From contig CP136062.1 in NCBI GenBank assembly GCA_032622095.1, positions 130,899,282 to 130,963,281 of the forward strand: a DNA stretch of 64,000 nt, in the 5' to 3' direction. The position numbers and the translations under genes were made by a program. Each line of letters begins with the position of its first letter. The stretch's first letter is position 1. The notes under the pieces are model-generated. The model worked only from the letters and a program-made list of their open reading frames with translations. It ran no database searches and was not told the DNA's origin. Shown piece by piece: positions 1 to 14,800 of the stretch. Origin of the DNA: Siphonodentalium dalli (lineage: Eukaryota > Mollusca > Scaphopoda > Gadilida > Siphonodentaliidae).

Positions 1-350
1 GATTTGCGAAACCAGGGCCATAACTATATTCCTCCTTGGTAATTCTTATAACGACTTCTTGTCTATAACCATTGTGCCGATTTAGTTTATATTTGGTATG
101 TGGGGTCATTGAATGACTGGGGTTCAGATTTGTTCAAATGGGGTCACTGGGTCAAATTCGGGTGCAGGCAGGGCCATAATTCCCAAACAAATAATAAAAA
201 ATTCAGGAACTCCTTGATCAATTTAACATACAAAAAAAATTATCACCCTCCCCCCACATGACCCAGAACCCCACCCTGCCCCCAACCAACAGCATTCCAC
301 CCTATCTCATTTCCTAACTCACAGGATCTCCCCCACCAGCATATTAAGTC
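1..350. repeat. Partial pearl-like repeat (left edge of window)
   Basis: The sequence matches 20830-21250 on the same strand. It shows the family's internal units: GGGCCATAACTC..., a 'CCGATTTAGCTTATATTTGG' type line, and 'CAGATTTGTTCAAATG'. It continues off the left edge. Confidence 0.7.
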
Positions 351-524
351 AATTGTATTAGCTACAGACAGAGAGAGTTAATATAAATACACACACAGGC
401 ATCAATTGAGATGTTTATCAGGCTGACAGGTGTGAACTTAATGCACCAGACAGCACTCATGCCAATGTGTGTTATTAAAATAAAAACAAATTATTGTTCT
501 CTAACCTGAATTTAGTGTGTCTGG

Positions 525-935
525 CATTTGCAGAATGAGGTTCCCAGAGGGTGAATTTAGTTATGCTACCCTGCACAGCAGTCTAGCATCACCAAATACA
601 CTAGCCAGGGTCCTAATTCTGCTTAAGCCTCATCTTCTGGGAAGTATATAGGCACTTAAATTGACATTTTTACTTACTTTTTCCCTTCTATTTAGTTTCT
701 ATATCCCCTAATTTGTGAATATAAAATGCATAATTGAGGTGCCCAGTGGGTGCACATCACCAACTTTAACTGGAGAACTTCAATCTAATGCTATGTCTCC
801 CATAGCAGTTGAGGCCTACACAGAATGAGGTCCTCAAAGGGTGAATTTGGTGATGCTAGCCCGCATTGCAGGATTGTGTCATTAAATTCACCCTTATGGG
901 ACCTCATTGTGCAAATGTCAGACACTATGTTCAGG
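525..935. repeat. GCAGAATGAGGT foldback element, copy 1
   Basis: Bounded by inverted copies of GCAGAATGAGGTTCCCAGAG / CCTCATTGTGCAAATGTC. Inside are more inverted GTGAATTTRGTGATGCTA segments and a unique ~200-bp core (GTGCCCAGTGGGTGCACATC). The same core occurs near 43010-43080 and 55490-55540. It occupies the first intron seen, upstream of MARCHF6 exon 1 of the window. Confidence 0.65.
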
Positions 936-1184
936 CTTGGCTGTTCGAATATTATGTTCTTAACCACCAGTATCCAATTGAACTCATTATACCCTGAAAA
1001 GAAAACTTGGGGGGGGGGGTATATTGGATTGAATTTGTCAGTATCTATGTCAGACTGTTTTCCCATCCATCCATCTGTCATTATGTCTCTGTCCGTCCAT
1101 CAATTGTTTTCTTCTCCAGATACATATTAAAGACCAAATGGGTTTAAATATTTAGGTGTGGATGTAAATCCTTGTTTTGAACAC

Positions 1185-2650
1185 AGCTGTAGGAGTAACA
1201 CAATACATTGGTATCACTGGGCAAATGTTTGTGCCATCATTAATTATCTTCATGTCAACAGGTCTCCCAGACATTCTTGTTGCTGATAGTGGCTTTATGA
1301 ATGGAATTTTATCCCATGTTTATCTCAGATACAAATTGCCTGTTTGAAAGATAAAGTTTATTTTTACTATTAATATTAACCATTTCATGACCAGAGTTGT
1401 GCTGGTGAGACCCTGTGCTTGTGCATTCTCTTATATATGCTCCCATATAAAAGAGAATGCACTGGCTTTCCAGGTCATGGTAATTTTGTTAAGGCAATAG
1501 GCATCCAAATAAATGATGTATGTCATATTCTTGCAGGGATGTCGCCACTGTGTGGGGGGGGGGGGGGGGGTGATTTACAGATTTGTTCAATGAAATGTAA
1601 TTTTTGAGCTCACATCTTCTCTAGACTGAATGGGTTCATATTTGGTGTAGATGTTCCCTAGGTGACTTACATTCATATTTGTTTAAATGAGGTCACTCTA
1701 TCAAATGGTTATGAAGGCAGGGCCATAACTCTTGCTCTCCATAGTAATTCTTAAAAACTACCTCTTCTGCTGTACCATCAGGTTGAACGGGTTCATATTT
1801 GGTATGAACAGTCCTTGGGTGACCTGGAGTTCAGATGTTTTTTTCAAATGGGGTCATTGGTTTTAAATGGGGTCAACTTGTCAACTAGGGGTCAAGCAAA
1901 GGAAAGTTTTCCTCTTAATATGCTTCCTTCACACAGACCATCAGGTCTATTTTATTGATATTTAGTATGAAGGGTTCTTTGGTATCTGGGATTCAAATTT
2001 ATTCAGATGGGGTCACCAGATTAAATAGACTGGGACCAGGGACATAACTGTATGTCTCTATAGTAATACTTAAAAATGTCTTCTCAAGAGAGGTTGGACT
2101 ATTTAGCTTACATATAGTATGGAGGATCCTTTAGTGACTGAGATTCAGATTTGTTAACATGAGGTCAACCTGTCAAGAAATGACGGGCCTATGGGGACTT
2201 CACTTAAAACATCTACCTTGGAACTACCTGACTGATTAATCTTGACATATATATGTTGTTTTCGGGTTCATGGATAATTGGGCTTCAAACATGTCTAAAT
2301 AGTTTATAAAACGGTGCTTGTGAGATTGGAAATTTTGAACAATTGAGAAAGTTTGAGACGTCAGTTGTGAAATTCTAACCTAAGACTTGGGAATCTGGAG
2401 CCCGGTCAGGAGGGGATATGTTGAGCTGGAGGGGGATCTGTAGTGTTCCATTGGTAATTTAAAGGTAGATATTCGCTGATCGACATGAAGCCTCTCTAGC
2501 CACATATCCTGTGTAGATCCGCTTCTTTTAAAGTGATTATGAAAAGTTCTGACTGTTATGGTCTCAAGAGTCCCAGTCTTATCAGTCTTTGCAGTCTGGT
2601 GAGCGACCCCACAGTCTTTGACTGTCTTGTTAAATTCAATAAGCCATACA
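1185..2650. repeat. 1.4-kb dispersed repeat, copy A (partner 21250-22760)
   Basis: Runs colinear with 21250-22760, from the CTGTAGGAGTAACACAATAC block to the GTGAGCGACCCCACAGTC block. It includes a degraded hairpin MITE fragment at 1380-1470 and a G-run at 1553-1570. It ends about 45 bp before the MARCHF6 exon at 2694. Confidence 0.75.
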
Positions 2651-2693
2651 AGTAGCAAACTTTTCGATCATTATGTCCTATTCTCTGTTGTAG

Positions 2694-2889
2694 AATTTTT
2701 TCAATGGTGGAGTTATGAATAATTTGATTGGTGGATTTGGCGCAGCCAACAGAGCACCAGCAAATCAAAATGAAGCTAATAATGGTCAGCCTCAGCAGGT
2801 GCCGGCACCAGAGGGTAATATTGCCGAGGAGGGACCAATAGAAGAACCCGGTCCAGATGGGATTAATAATGGTAACAACGCAGCTCAAG
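2694..2889 (+). CDS. MARCHF6: MARCHF6 exon 1 of window: cytosolic Asn/acidic linker
   Basis: Residues 1-65 of the window protein. The exon opens with NFFNGG, in the place of the HGG motif after the second membrane span in human MARCH6. It then becomes a low-complexity linker rich in Asn, Ala, Pro and Glu, as in vertebrates. The acceptor is TTGTAG at 2688-2693. The donor GT is at 2890, leaving one base of a split Asp codon that exon 2 completes. Confidence 0.9.
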
Positions 2890-5800
2890 GTCGGTAGTTT
2901 GATCAGCTGTTGTCTTGTTGCACTGATTGAAGTTTACCTTTATACCATGCTGCGCCATTCAAAATTGACAAAAATCTATTCTGCAAAATTTGTTTATCTG
3001 ATTACAGTTTCAGCTCTTAATTGTTCCTAAAGATACATGTGAATATTAAAGACTATCACAACAATAGTTTACGTCAAGTAGAACATAACTGCATTTTCAT
3101 TTTGTTGTGAAGATGTGTGTTTCTATGCTCTAATCAATCTGATATTTCTGTACTCCAGAAAAAAATCAACATTTGACTGTTATTTTAAATAATTGAGTTG
3201 GCGTTTAATTAATCCAGATTGTAAGGCCATGGTGTCGCTCGAGGGTTGTTGAAATGGAGGCATGCATTTGTGCACTGTCAGCTTAAAATATTTGTATTTC
3301 TTTTAATGGTGTTGAGATTGGTTGCCTGCATGTAAATATAATTGTCTATTGAGTCCAACCTTCTGTATTGTAAGTAACTCATTAACATAGCCTTCTTATT
3401 TTACAATTAGTTTGGTAGAAACTCAGGAGTTGTATTCAATATTGGATGTGAGAAAATAGCACTGCTCGAATTTAAATATGAGCAAGTTATTATGAGTAAA
3501 TTTGTCGTTGGAAATTGTGAATTTCTATTAATATTTCTATAATAAAAAAATCTAGTGTTTCTGAGTTGATACTGAAAATTCTCTCACTTTACGCCACTCA
3601 CAAAAATAAAATTTTCTCAGCCACTCATGAGATACTTTTTGTTACAGATGATAATAATTGGAATCCCATTGAATGGGATAGAGCAGCTGAAGAATTAACA
3701 TGGGAAAGGGTGAGTAGCAAAATTCAATAATTTGACAAAGGTACCTCTTAAAACAAGACAAACTAAAACAATCTTAAGGCGGAATAAAAATATTACAATT
3801 CATCCTGCCACTTGGCTTCACAATACAATGCTCACAATCTCTGTCTATAAATTTGGCTCTATACATTTCAACTTTTACATGTATTTGTTATTTCCGATAA
3901 TATTTTTGTTTTTTTTTGGTATGTTTAAACTGTTTGTACTTTTACAGACTGTTAAATTATAATTGCATTAATAATTAATCATGAAAAGATTTTTGATAAA
4001 TTTGAAGTATAAAAACCTGCCTGCTTGGAAATTTTGATCATAAAAAGTGGAAATAAAAACCTGCCTATTGGGAAATTATGTGGATTAAAAATGAAAATGT
4101 TTGGAAATCAAAGTGTCAGAGAAACATTTCTGTTTTGTGTGAACTCATTAATAGCCAATATTCTCAATCTAAGTGAAGATAATTACATTTTTGACCTAAA
4201 TGTGTCTGCCAGTACCAGATAGATATCACTTCCTACAACTAGTATCCAGCGTTCGCGATGAACCATCAAAATCTTTTCGCCAAAAGTTTGGCCAAATGAA
4301 AATTTTATTGGCCAAATTTTAAAAACTTTGGCCAAATGTGTTTTGGCCACATTAAAAAAACTTGGGCCTAATTTAATCCTCATTTTCTGTCTCTGCGGTT
4401 CACAATTGATATTAAAACGATATTCGCAAACATGAAACTAACATTCTAGCTATTTTTGCTGAGATAAAAAAATGTTGCTTATTATCGTGAGGTGATAACT
4501 GTTGAATATCTATGGTATTCAAACATTTTATGATGTGAAGCCAGGTTGTTGTTAGTAGAAGGGAGGCAGTTTATGACTCATTACATAACTGACATGCTAT
4601 TGAGTTAAGTACTGCTCACTTGTACATCCAATTATGGGACAATGCATTTACGTATTTCATCTAACAGGCTGCCTAATCAACAAAAAAATACATAACCAGT
4701 GTACAAATTACGTGTTTTAAATCCAGTATTATTTGAAATGACTGGTTAAATGTTAGTTAGAGCTTGCCTTGTCCCCTTTGTACAACCGTCACAATTCTAT
4801 CAATGCTCCCATTACAAAATAAATTTTGGTTTTCATGGTATGATATATAAGAAGTACAAAACCTGCATGTTTCGTCACCTAACTTAGTTGAACTGTTCAG
4901 CGCTTTTGAATTGCTTTCCATCTCAATTTGGGGTAAAACAAATTTGGCCAAATGAAATTTTTATTGTCCAATTTTGAAAAAAATTGACCATTGGCCAATT
5001 TGGCCACCGACATCGTGAACACTGCTAGTATCCCATGTTTCTCTGTGGAACTTCAATGTTTGAATTGTGATAAGCTGTTGCCAACACATGCATAGTACTT
5101 CTTAAATGGACACATAACTTTCCTAAAGGAACAATTTTAATTTGTGCAAACATTTTCTATGACACTTAACATTGATCTATAAGGCTGTTAGCTGAATTGG
5201 TTGATGTCATCAACTTGATGGTGGATAAAATCAAATGTATTTAAAATAAAACTTTGCATTATTTTCAAAGTTTGTTTATTTTTTTATAGCTTCTTGGGCT
5301 GGATGGATCCTTAGTATTCTTGGTGAGTAATGGATTAACACGTTCATGGTATATAATTTGCTATCCATTTTTTAATATTTTTTGCTGAGTTATTGGGACG
5401 TTAAAAATTTCTTTTTTTTCAACTCATACCTATAAATATATAGTATTTGTCCTAATAAATTTTTCATTTTCACAAAACCAATCATTATACAATATAAAAA
5501 AAATTTGCAAACCTAGTATTGTTCCAAATGAAAGTCTTGAACCCTCAGTACATCATTCATGAAGTACTACTCGTACTCAATCACCAGAATAAAGTATATC
5601 TTCAATTAGATACGTATATATACAACATACCGCAATAATCATATCTAATACTGTATGCTTATTATTGACATATTTGTTTTCACACTTATTGGGTATTAAG
5701 ATTTTGTTTACCTTTATACCTATAATCTATTGGAGGCCATAAAAAGTGTGTTGGTGTGTGAAGTAAACATATGTATAATACAGGATGTAACCTGCAATAT

Positions 5801-8800
5801 TTTATATTTTAGGAACATGTCTTCTGGGTCGTTTCCTTGAATACACTCTTTATTCTCGTATTTGGTAAGTGTAGATAACAACTAAACACTTGTAAACAAA
5901 ATTAATATACATATTGCGCCATGAAATATATATATGTATAGAATATTAGAAATCCTAGTTTCGTCAGATTTGTCCTACTATGGCATTCACAATGGGTCTG
6001 ACTGTTAAAATCTTGACAGCAGCAAACAGGCCACAATCACAAAGAAGATGATAAAATGATAAGTCAACTTTCCTGTTGCACACATCATAATTTGAATGTA
6101 ATGTTGTAATAATAATGCCGTAGCCTAATTTTATATTTTGCAAGTTTATAGCTGTACTTACTGTTATTTTTCTTATTTTGTAGCTTTTGTGCCGTACCAT
6201 ATTGGTCACTTAACTTTGGTCGGAATGAAAGTGAACGAGTTGGTAAGTTTTAATTAATTAATGAAGATTTTGATATACCTTACAAACCTTAATATTTACA
6301 GTTTTACTATCGAAATATAAATTTAAGCTGGATTGACTACCTGCTAGCTTCATATAATCTGATCCTGTGCTTTCATATATATATGCAATCAACATAATGC
6401 TTGTTGCATTTGTGGGCTTATAAAATTGTAAGTGGACGAATAACATACTGTATAAATTCACGAAGCGATATTATACCAAGTATGTTATTCGTCCACTTAA
6501 CAATTTTATAAGCCCATAAATGCAACACAAAATACGTTGATTACACCCCCGGCACATTAATTTCAACATATTAGAAAGAATTATCTCCAATAGGTCTATT
6601 GTAAAAAATTACAATTTCCATTATTCGAGTGTCCAGTTCAAACGATTGTATGAAAATTTATTTGCCAATTTTGCCAACGAAAAAATGTGCGATAAAAGAA
6701 GTTTAAGGCTGCTCAAGTCACGATCGGATTGAATGTGAACAAAATGAAACTGACGCGGAGGGACAACTAACAATTGTGTCATTAAAAATCACATTTCGAA
6801 ACTTCTGATTGACCCTTCCCTCCTTAAAATTTGTTGCTACCTTTGTAGAACATGATATCACTTGTTTAAAAATGATTTTGACAAGTACTTCAGGACTGTT
6901 TTAGTCTTCAGTCACAGTCTTTAAGTCAGGTGAACGACTCAACAGTCATTGACTCTCTTGTTTAATTTAAATTTTTTAATTATGTTAAGGGCCCATTGTT
7001 ATTTTTGAGTCTCCGACTATATCTGTACACAGTCAGTGTTATCGACTATTGTTGGCAAGAAATAAAACAAAACAAAATATATTCCACCAGGATGTAAAAC
7101 AGCTTACCAGGAGTGTCCACCAATTGATAGAGATTCTCAGATTCACCCCAAGACTTCCCCCGTTGTTAACCCAGAATGCATCAAAATTCAAACTAGGAGA
7201 TAGAGTTATTCCCCTTCCATTGATAATAATGTATACCTTACAGTGCAGTCCAGATCAAAATTAAGCACAGAACACTCTTCTGTACCTCAACAAAAACAAC
7301 ATGTTCACAGTTTATTCAACCGGATAAGTTGATACAATGTTTTGGACCTTCCTCTTTCAGATGGTATATAATATGGAATATGTTTTGTATATTGTGATAT
7401 GGGGAATTGAAAATTAAGTGGGCCTTTAACAGTTGAGTTTAGAAGTAAAACTTCATTTAAGTTTGGTGCTTAAATGAATGAACTGGATTTTGAGAGTAAG
7501 TTTTATTTTTTCAGGTTGTTGCATCTCACTTTGAGGGCCTTATAACAACTATGATGGGTTATATCGTCATAGCAACCGGATTGATAACCTTTTATGTCAT
7601 ATGTGCAATATCGGGACTACAAAAGTGAGTTGTTAGCCTCTGATCAACTTTGGTCAATCATGTATTTTCATATAATATTGTAGTTATCAAGATATATATA
7701 TAATGTGGAGAATTATTATATGACACAATTTGCTTTCTTTAGTAAATGACCAGCATTTCAATATTTCCACTATACTAATTATATGTTTGTCATTAAAGAA
7801 GAAGTTTTGGGAGGGAGCAGTATCCTTAAGCAGCCCCACTAGTACATTATAAGTTATTTCCGGCAAAATTGTGAGGCACATGGAGATTTGATTCATGGAA
7901 GTCAATTTTGATAATTGAAATTTTAAAAAGAGTCGTCAAAATCTCCATATACTCCATGATGTTGGATGTTGCTGGAGATAACAATTTGTCCCCATGGGTC
8001 TACAACCTCATGATTGGTGTGGTTTTCATCTGAACCTCACATTAATTCAGTAGATTGCCAATTGATCAGACATCAAATACGACCTGTTAGAACGATGTCA
8101 TATGCTCCTATACTCACAATGTTTCATGCACGGTCTCGTAAAAACTGTGCTGTCCCGGGTGACAGAGGACTGTTTGGTTGATATCTTTATATGTCTGCAT
8201 CATTCACATTCATTTGTCTGGTTAATAACAAGTGATAGTCAAATATTGCAGGCCAAACTTAACACTTGAAATTATTTCTGTGTACTCACATTCTCTAGCA
8301 TTAATATTAATACTGAGCAGTGTAATAGACAGTTACTCATTGATATTTCAGGTTCCGTAGAGTGCTTGGACTGTGTTATATTGTTATAAAAGTTAAATTG
8401 CTTGTTGTTGTTGAGATTGGTATCTTCCCGATGATCTGTGGCTGGTGGCTTGACGTCTGTTCTTTAGTAAGTTGTTTGTTCTAGATCATCTGAACCTCTG
8501 GTTCTATAAAATAATAACAGAAAACCCCCACTATGTGAAGAATGTTGAGATACCTGGCTTTCTTACGAGGCTGTTTCTTAAAAGAATTCTGTGGCCTCAT
8601 CATTCATAGCTCCAAATAGGCTGTAAAGATGAGAGTCATTATACTTTTGTGTCGACCGACCTATAACAATAAGACTGTCTGTTTAAATTGTGTATGTATC
8701 TTATTGTCTTAATATTTATCAACGTATCAATCTAATTTAATAGTAATTTTTTCCTTTCTCAGTTTTTTTGGTGGGTCCATGTTTTTAGACATTCGATGGG

Positions 8801-11800
8801 TTTGTCAGAAGGAACCAAATTTACCAAAGTTTTTAAATATCACCCAAACAGTTTATTAATCATCAAAAAATAAACAAAATGACCAGATTTATTGCTAGCG
8901 CAAACCATCAATACAAGGTTGATTAATAATTCTACCACATTAACATGAACATTGGCTCCAAATGATAATCCCAATATTGAAAATCAGTCATGGAAACTAA
9001 CTTACATACTTTGATGTTGACATTTCATAGTTCTTTGCTAGGTAATTTCTGATCATACCATTGCCAGGCCCATTAACAATCTAATGGTATCTGATTTAGT
9101 TTACTCTTTTAATTTTTGCTTCTTAATCATCATCTAAAAACTTCTAGAGTATCAACCTATTTTATTACAGTCAATGTTCGATGCGACACTCAAAGATAGA
9201 AACAACAGCTACCATCTCGCACCTGGGACATCGATGTTCATCCATTGGCTAGTTGGCATGGTCTATGTATTTTATTTTGCTTCGTTCATCCTGCTTTTAC
9301 GTGAGGTGCTGCGGCCTGGTGTTTTATGGTTCCTCAGAAATTTGAATGATCCAGAATTTAACCCTATACAAGAGGTAAGTTGCATAATAATGGAATTAGA
9401 TAGAACTTCAACAGCACCAATGTAGGTTAATCATTTTTTTATTCTTTACCCTTAACCCTTAACCTGGAGCTTTCTGAAATTTTGCGAAAACCCTGTGCCA
9501 ATGCATTCTCTTATATATGCGAGTCTTCCACAAGGAGCCTCTCATATATAAGAGAATACATTGACCTAACAATATTTATCTTGACCTTGTAAGCCAGTGC
9601 ATTCCCATATATGCGAGGCTCCCTATGGGAGACTCGCATATATAAGAGAATGAACTGGCATAGGATCTTTAATGCGGCACCAGCGCTGCTCCCATCATGA
9701 AAGGGTTATATTTAGCATTTATCTTGGTACCTGGTATGATCATCCATCATGTTTATTCCCATCTGTCTGTAGATAACATCCTAAAAGCTAAACGTATTAT
9801 GGCTGTATCGGCCTCTGTCTCGAAAGACCATTTTATCTCATCAGAGTTATCCCTTCCATGACTGGAGCATCCTGAAATTTTGCGAAAAACCCTATGCTAA
9901 TGTATTCTCTTATATATGCAGTCTCCCGTAGGGAGCCTCACATATATAAGAGAATACATTGACCTAACAATATTTACCTTGACCTTGTAAGCCAGTGAAT
10001 TCTCTTATATATGCGAGGCTCCCTATGGGAGACTCGCATATATAAGAGAATGCACTAGCAGCGCAGCTCCTGTCATTAATGGGTTAACAGTTTGTAGCAT
10101 CCCAGAGCCTTTAATATTCATGGCCATGCATTATTTATTATGCCCCCGATCTCCGATGGAGATTTGGGGGTATATAGTGGAGCCCTCCGTCCGTCCGTCC
10201 TTCCGTCCGTCCTTCCGTCCGTCCTTCCGTCCGTCCTTCCGTCCGTCCTTCCGTCCGTCCGTCCTTCCGTCCGTCCTTCCGTCCGTACGAACATTTCAAC
10301 TCATAACTTTGGTTTCGCTAATTCAATTCAGTTGATCTTTGGTATGTCAATAGACCAGCCGGGGGGACAAGATGTCCCCATAACTGCGGTTTCGTCCGCC
10401 CATTTTTTCCAGAGTTACGCCCATTTTTGGACTTAGAAAATTCAGGTTTTCTGCTACTTTTTTTGGTTTCCAGATGATAACTTGATTTTGGATTGTTTAT
10501 TTGCAAAACCCGTTTTTTTGTGTATTACCAATATCGCAATACAGGTCAAGGTAAAATTTCGGTTCAATCAGATAATTTTTGTGAGAGTTATGACCCTTTT
10601 TCGACTTAAAAAATTCAGTTTTTTTTTTAGAAAATTCAGTTTTCCTTCTATTTTTGTGGCACCAGACCAAATTTGAAGCTAATATAGAACAACATGTGGC
10701 ATTTTTATAGCGCTTAACCAGAAAGTTTCTCTGATTGTACAGTCGGGGGCGTTACCTCCGCCTAGCGGTGCACTTGTTTTCTATATACTGTTTTCATAAC
10801 TTCAGATTTAATATGGATTGATTTAATTACTTCAAATTTACAATCAATATGTTTAAATGGGTGGTATTTTATGATCATTGTGTACATTATTGCTGAACGT
10901 TCCAGCATTTAAACTTCTATTGCAGATGATACATCTTCCTGTATACAGACATGCCCGTAGATTTATCGCTTCAGTTGTAAGTATCACTCTAGTTTTCAAT
11001 ATTTATTAGATGGGTTGAAATAGCTAACTGTGGACGAGAAATGCAAAATAATATGTGAAAGCCACACATAGTGTTCAAAGCTTTTCTAATTTATAACATA
11101 AACACATTAATTTCTGGCTAATATTTTGTAGTACGGTCATACTTGTGCTATGATTCTGTTAATTTTCAGATAATATTGGGTAGTAATGTCATACTTATGC
11201 TTTTGTTATGTTCTTTTTCAGATAATATTTGGTACTACTGTTTTACTAATGCTATGGTTGCCAATCCGAGTCATAAGAAAGCTTTTCTCTGGATTCTTGC
11301 CGTATAATGTCTTGTTGTTGAGGTGAGTTTAGTTCATATACTGTAAAAGTACATCGTATGTGTGTGTGCGTCCATCAACAATTTCCTTTAGCATGGGCTA
11401 CAGGTCGTACCTTTGGTCGGATCATTATGAAATTTGTCATAGCTGTTGATATTGACATGTAGATGGGAACGAGTCATTTTTGGGTCATTCGGCAAAAAAA
11501 CATGGCCATTTTGGATTTCTAAATTCAATCCATTAGCACAGCCTACAGGTCGTACTGTTCGTCTTATCATCATGAAATTTGTCATGGATGTTAATATTGA
11601 CATGTAGATGGGAATGTGTCATTTTGGATTCATTCGGCCGTAAAACATGGCCGTCGGCAGCCATCTTGGATTTTACTTTTTGCATGACTAAATCCTTTGG
11701 CACATCCTACAGTCCACATCCCTCATCCAATCATCACCAAACTTCATATTGATCTTGATATTGATCTACAATATGGGAGCTATCAAATGTTTTTGATATT

Positions 11801-14800
11801 CATTGGAAAACATGGCAGCCAGTGGCCATCTTGGAATTTATTTTATAATTATCTCTTCATGTTGATAATCTAGTATTACTAAGGCATTTAAATTTTCTGC
11901 ATTTCTATTCGCTCCATTGACTGTAACTAATAAAATTATTCCCTTTCAAAGCTGAGCTACAGTGTCATTAACATTTTCGTTTGTTGAACTTATTATCTGA
12001 ACATTTTCTAAGGCAACTACTCATCAATGGGTATCTAGTATAGAAAGGGTTAATGTGCAGGATGTATGTTGTTTGTCTTCATGCCATTCATTTGAACAGA
12101 TATCTCAATTCTAACTGTTTATGTTTTTCAGTGATTCTCCAATCAGCGAATTATCCCTGGAGCTCCTGTTACTCCAGGTTGTTTTACCGGCTCTGTTGGA
12201 GCAAGGCCACACTCGACAGTGGCTCAAAGGTCTCGTCAAAGGATGGACAATTGCTATGTCATGGCTACTCAACCTCCGTTCATATCTTATTGGGGATGTG
12301 GTCCTCGAAAGCCAGGTAAACAAATCAATATGTCTTACTTTGAAATGGTTCTTCTGTTTTATTTGCCTGGTGTATTACACTTGTCTCCCTTAACTGAAAC
12401 TAAATGGCGACACACCATACGTTCAGTGAAAGATTGGACAGGTTTATTCTTGTATAAATGTACACCCTCTCAATTATAAGAGGTATTCTTAGATAAATTG
12501 GTTATCTATTAAACACACAATTGGATACATGTTATTGTGTGATTCCTTATATTTGACAATCCATCAATGTAGATTGTTTGTTGAATGTTAGTTTTGCAGT
12601 GGCCTAACCAGTTCCCTTTTATATCTATTTCTTAATACTACAAACGTTTTTGTTATTACTTATTAGGCCCCTGACTCCACAGGAGGTTTGGGGCATATAG
12701 CCCAGGGCTCCATCTGTCTGTCTGTCCATCTGAACATATCACCTTGCAGCTCGGGTGTTAATTATTAGATTATGTCTACCAGAGTTAATGCCCTTGATTT
12801 ACTTGGAAAGTTTTGAATTTTGTGTCTGTATGAACATTTCAGTTTGTAACTCTTGTTTAAAATTATTATACCCCCCGCAACGAAGTTAGGGGAGGTATAC
12901 TGGAGTCAGCTTGTCCGTCCGTCCGTCGTCCGTCCGTGGACACAAATTTGTTCGGAGTTTTTCTCAATCGTTTTTTGATCATTTTCCGTGAAACTTGGCA
13001 CAGACATCAACCACCATGGGAACCTGTGCACCTGCGATTATGACGTCTGTCGGACTTTTTTTGGTGGAGTTATCCCCCCTTTTTCGACTTAGAAAATTTT
13101 CGCAACATGTATAGTTTTGTCCGAGCTTTTATTCCTACATTTTTAGGTCAATTTTTTTTAACTTGGCACAGATATTTAGTACTATGGGAACCTGTGCACC
13201 TGTCTGACATTTTTTGGTGGAGTTACCGTACTGACCCGCGTTTAGGCCCAGGGTGCCTTTGTTTTATTTGAGCTCAAAAATCCAAGTGGGCTTAAACTCG
13301 GATATGACCCTTTGCAAACCAAAAATCCCAAGAAATCGGGACAGTAAAACTGAAGAAAAAATAAAGTCGATCCAGCACAGAGTTTCGGGGAAATATACAC
13401 GTCTTCCAGATTAAATAAAGTTAAGTATAAGTTACTTTGAGAAAGTATTTGTTTCATTTTTATGTGTATATTAAAATATTACTTGTTGTCTTGTTTTATT
13501 GCAGTCTTTCTTCTTTGAAGCTTGTGGTTTCGATGAAAGTCTGTACTTATCGTAGTCGCGTTCCCATAGGCGTACCTAAAATAAAATTAAATAAATTGAA
13601 AACAGTCCGGTATGGTACGTGTAGTTGTATAACACTTAAATAAACAGAGAAAGATTTTTTTTTAATTAAATCATCAGTTGGGCCTATGTGATTTATTGAA
13701 TACGAGAAATAAATGGGACTTTAAAAAATAGAGAAAGATTAAAAAAAAAATAAGTTCTTATAAGTTGCAGTTATCTAGATTTTTCGAAAAATTAGTTTAA
13801 TAAATAGAGAATTTAAGAGTGGGTTTGATGTCTGTCGACGTTTGGTTTCCCCCAGGAAGTATAATTGAATAAACAAATGAGATTTTAAGATTCACTTTAT
13901 TTTATTTTATTTATTATTATCACTTACCTACGAAGTATAACTTTCCATTTTTCGTGGCATTTTCGCCGTCACCGATCGTTTGTGAATATACTTCCCGTTA
14001 TATTGGAATTATTTATTTGGGAAGTATCATTAGCAAATAATTACTTACCACCGCTGAAATTTAACAAAATATGGGGTGGGCTTAAACACGAATATACCCC
14101 TGTGCATGGAATTTGGTCAAAAGATATGGGTGGGCTTAAACACGGGCATGGGCCTTGAGCCGGGTCAGTACGGTATCCCCCTTTTTTTACTTAGAATATT
14201 TTTTTGCAACATGCATAATTTTGTCTGAGCTTTTATTCCTACATTTTTAGGTCAATGTTTTTTAATCTTGGCAGTGATATTTAGTACCATGGGAACCTGT
14301 GCACCTGCGATTATGATGTCTGTCCGACTTTTTATTGTGGAGTTATTCCCCTTTTTCGACTTAGAACATTTTTTGCAACATGCATAATTTTGACCGAGCT
14401 TTTATTCCTACATTTTTCGGTCAATAGGTTTAAGATTAGGGTTAGGGTTGTGCACCTGCAATGGGAACTGTTATTTTATTATTTTAACTAAATGTTTACT
14501 GACATGTGAAACATCATAGTATTTTAAAAACGGGGGGTATCCTTAGTCCCATTGGGACAGTCACACCTCTAGTTTGGATTCTGTTTTCCTTTGGTATGGT
14601 GATAGCACAGTTCGGGGAAAGGATACTGACTTAATACATGTTTGATCCATTAATTGTTACAAGAGTTATGGCCCTTGTTTGACTTGGAAATTTGTGAATT
14701 TTAACTGTACGAACATTTCAGCTTGTAATTCGAGCATGGATCATCAGATGCTGTGGTATGGTGATAGCCCAGCATGTGGTAAAGGATACCCACATACTAT

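Noticed and set aside
1-2693. Search for the preceding MARCHF6 exon (WLREQ region and RING-CH)
   Set aside because: The stretch is repeat DNA and no segment encodes those motifs next to a donor, so the exons must lie before the window.
2715-2897. ATG at 2715 as the start of a small protein
   Set aside because: It is internal to a MARCHF6 exon; the reading frame continues upstream to the acceptor and downstream through 18 more exons.
9445-9465. CCCTTAACCCTTAACC as telomere-like sequence
   Set aside because: Only two imperfect units, at the end of a TTAA MITE. The GGTTAGGGTTG at about 14435 is equally short.
10120-10436. Two overlapping ORFs rich in PSVLPSV/PSFRPSF
   Set aside because: These are translations of the CCGT minisatellite in two frames.
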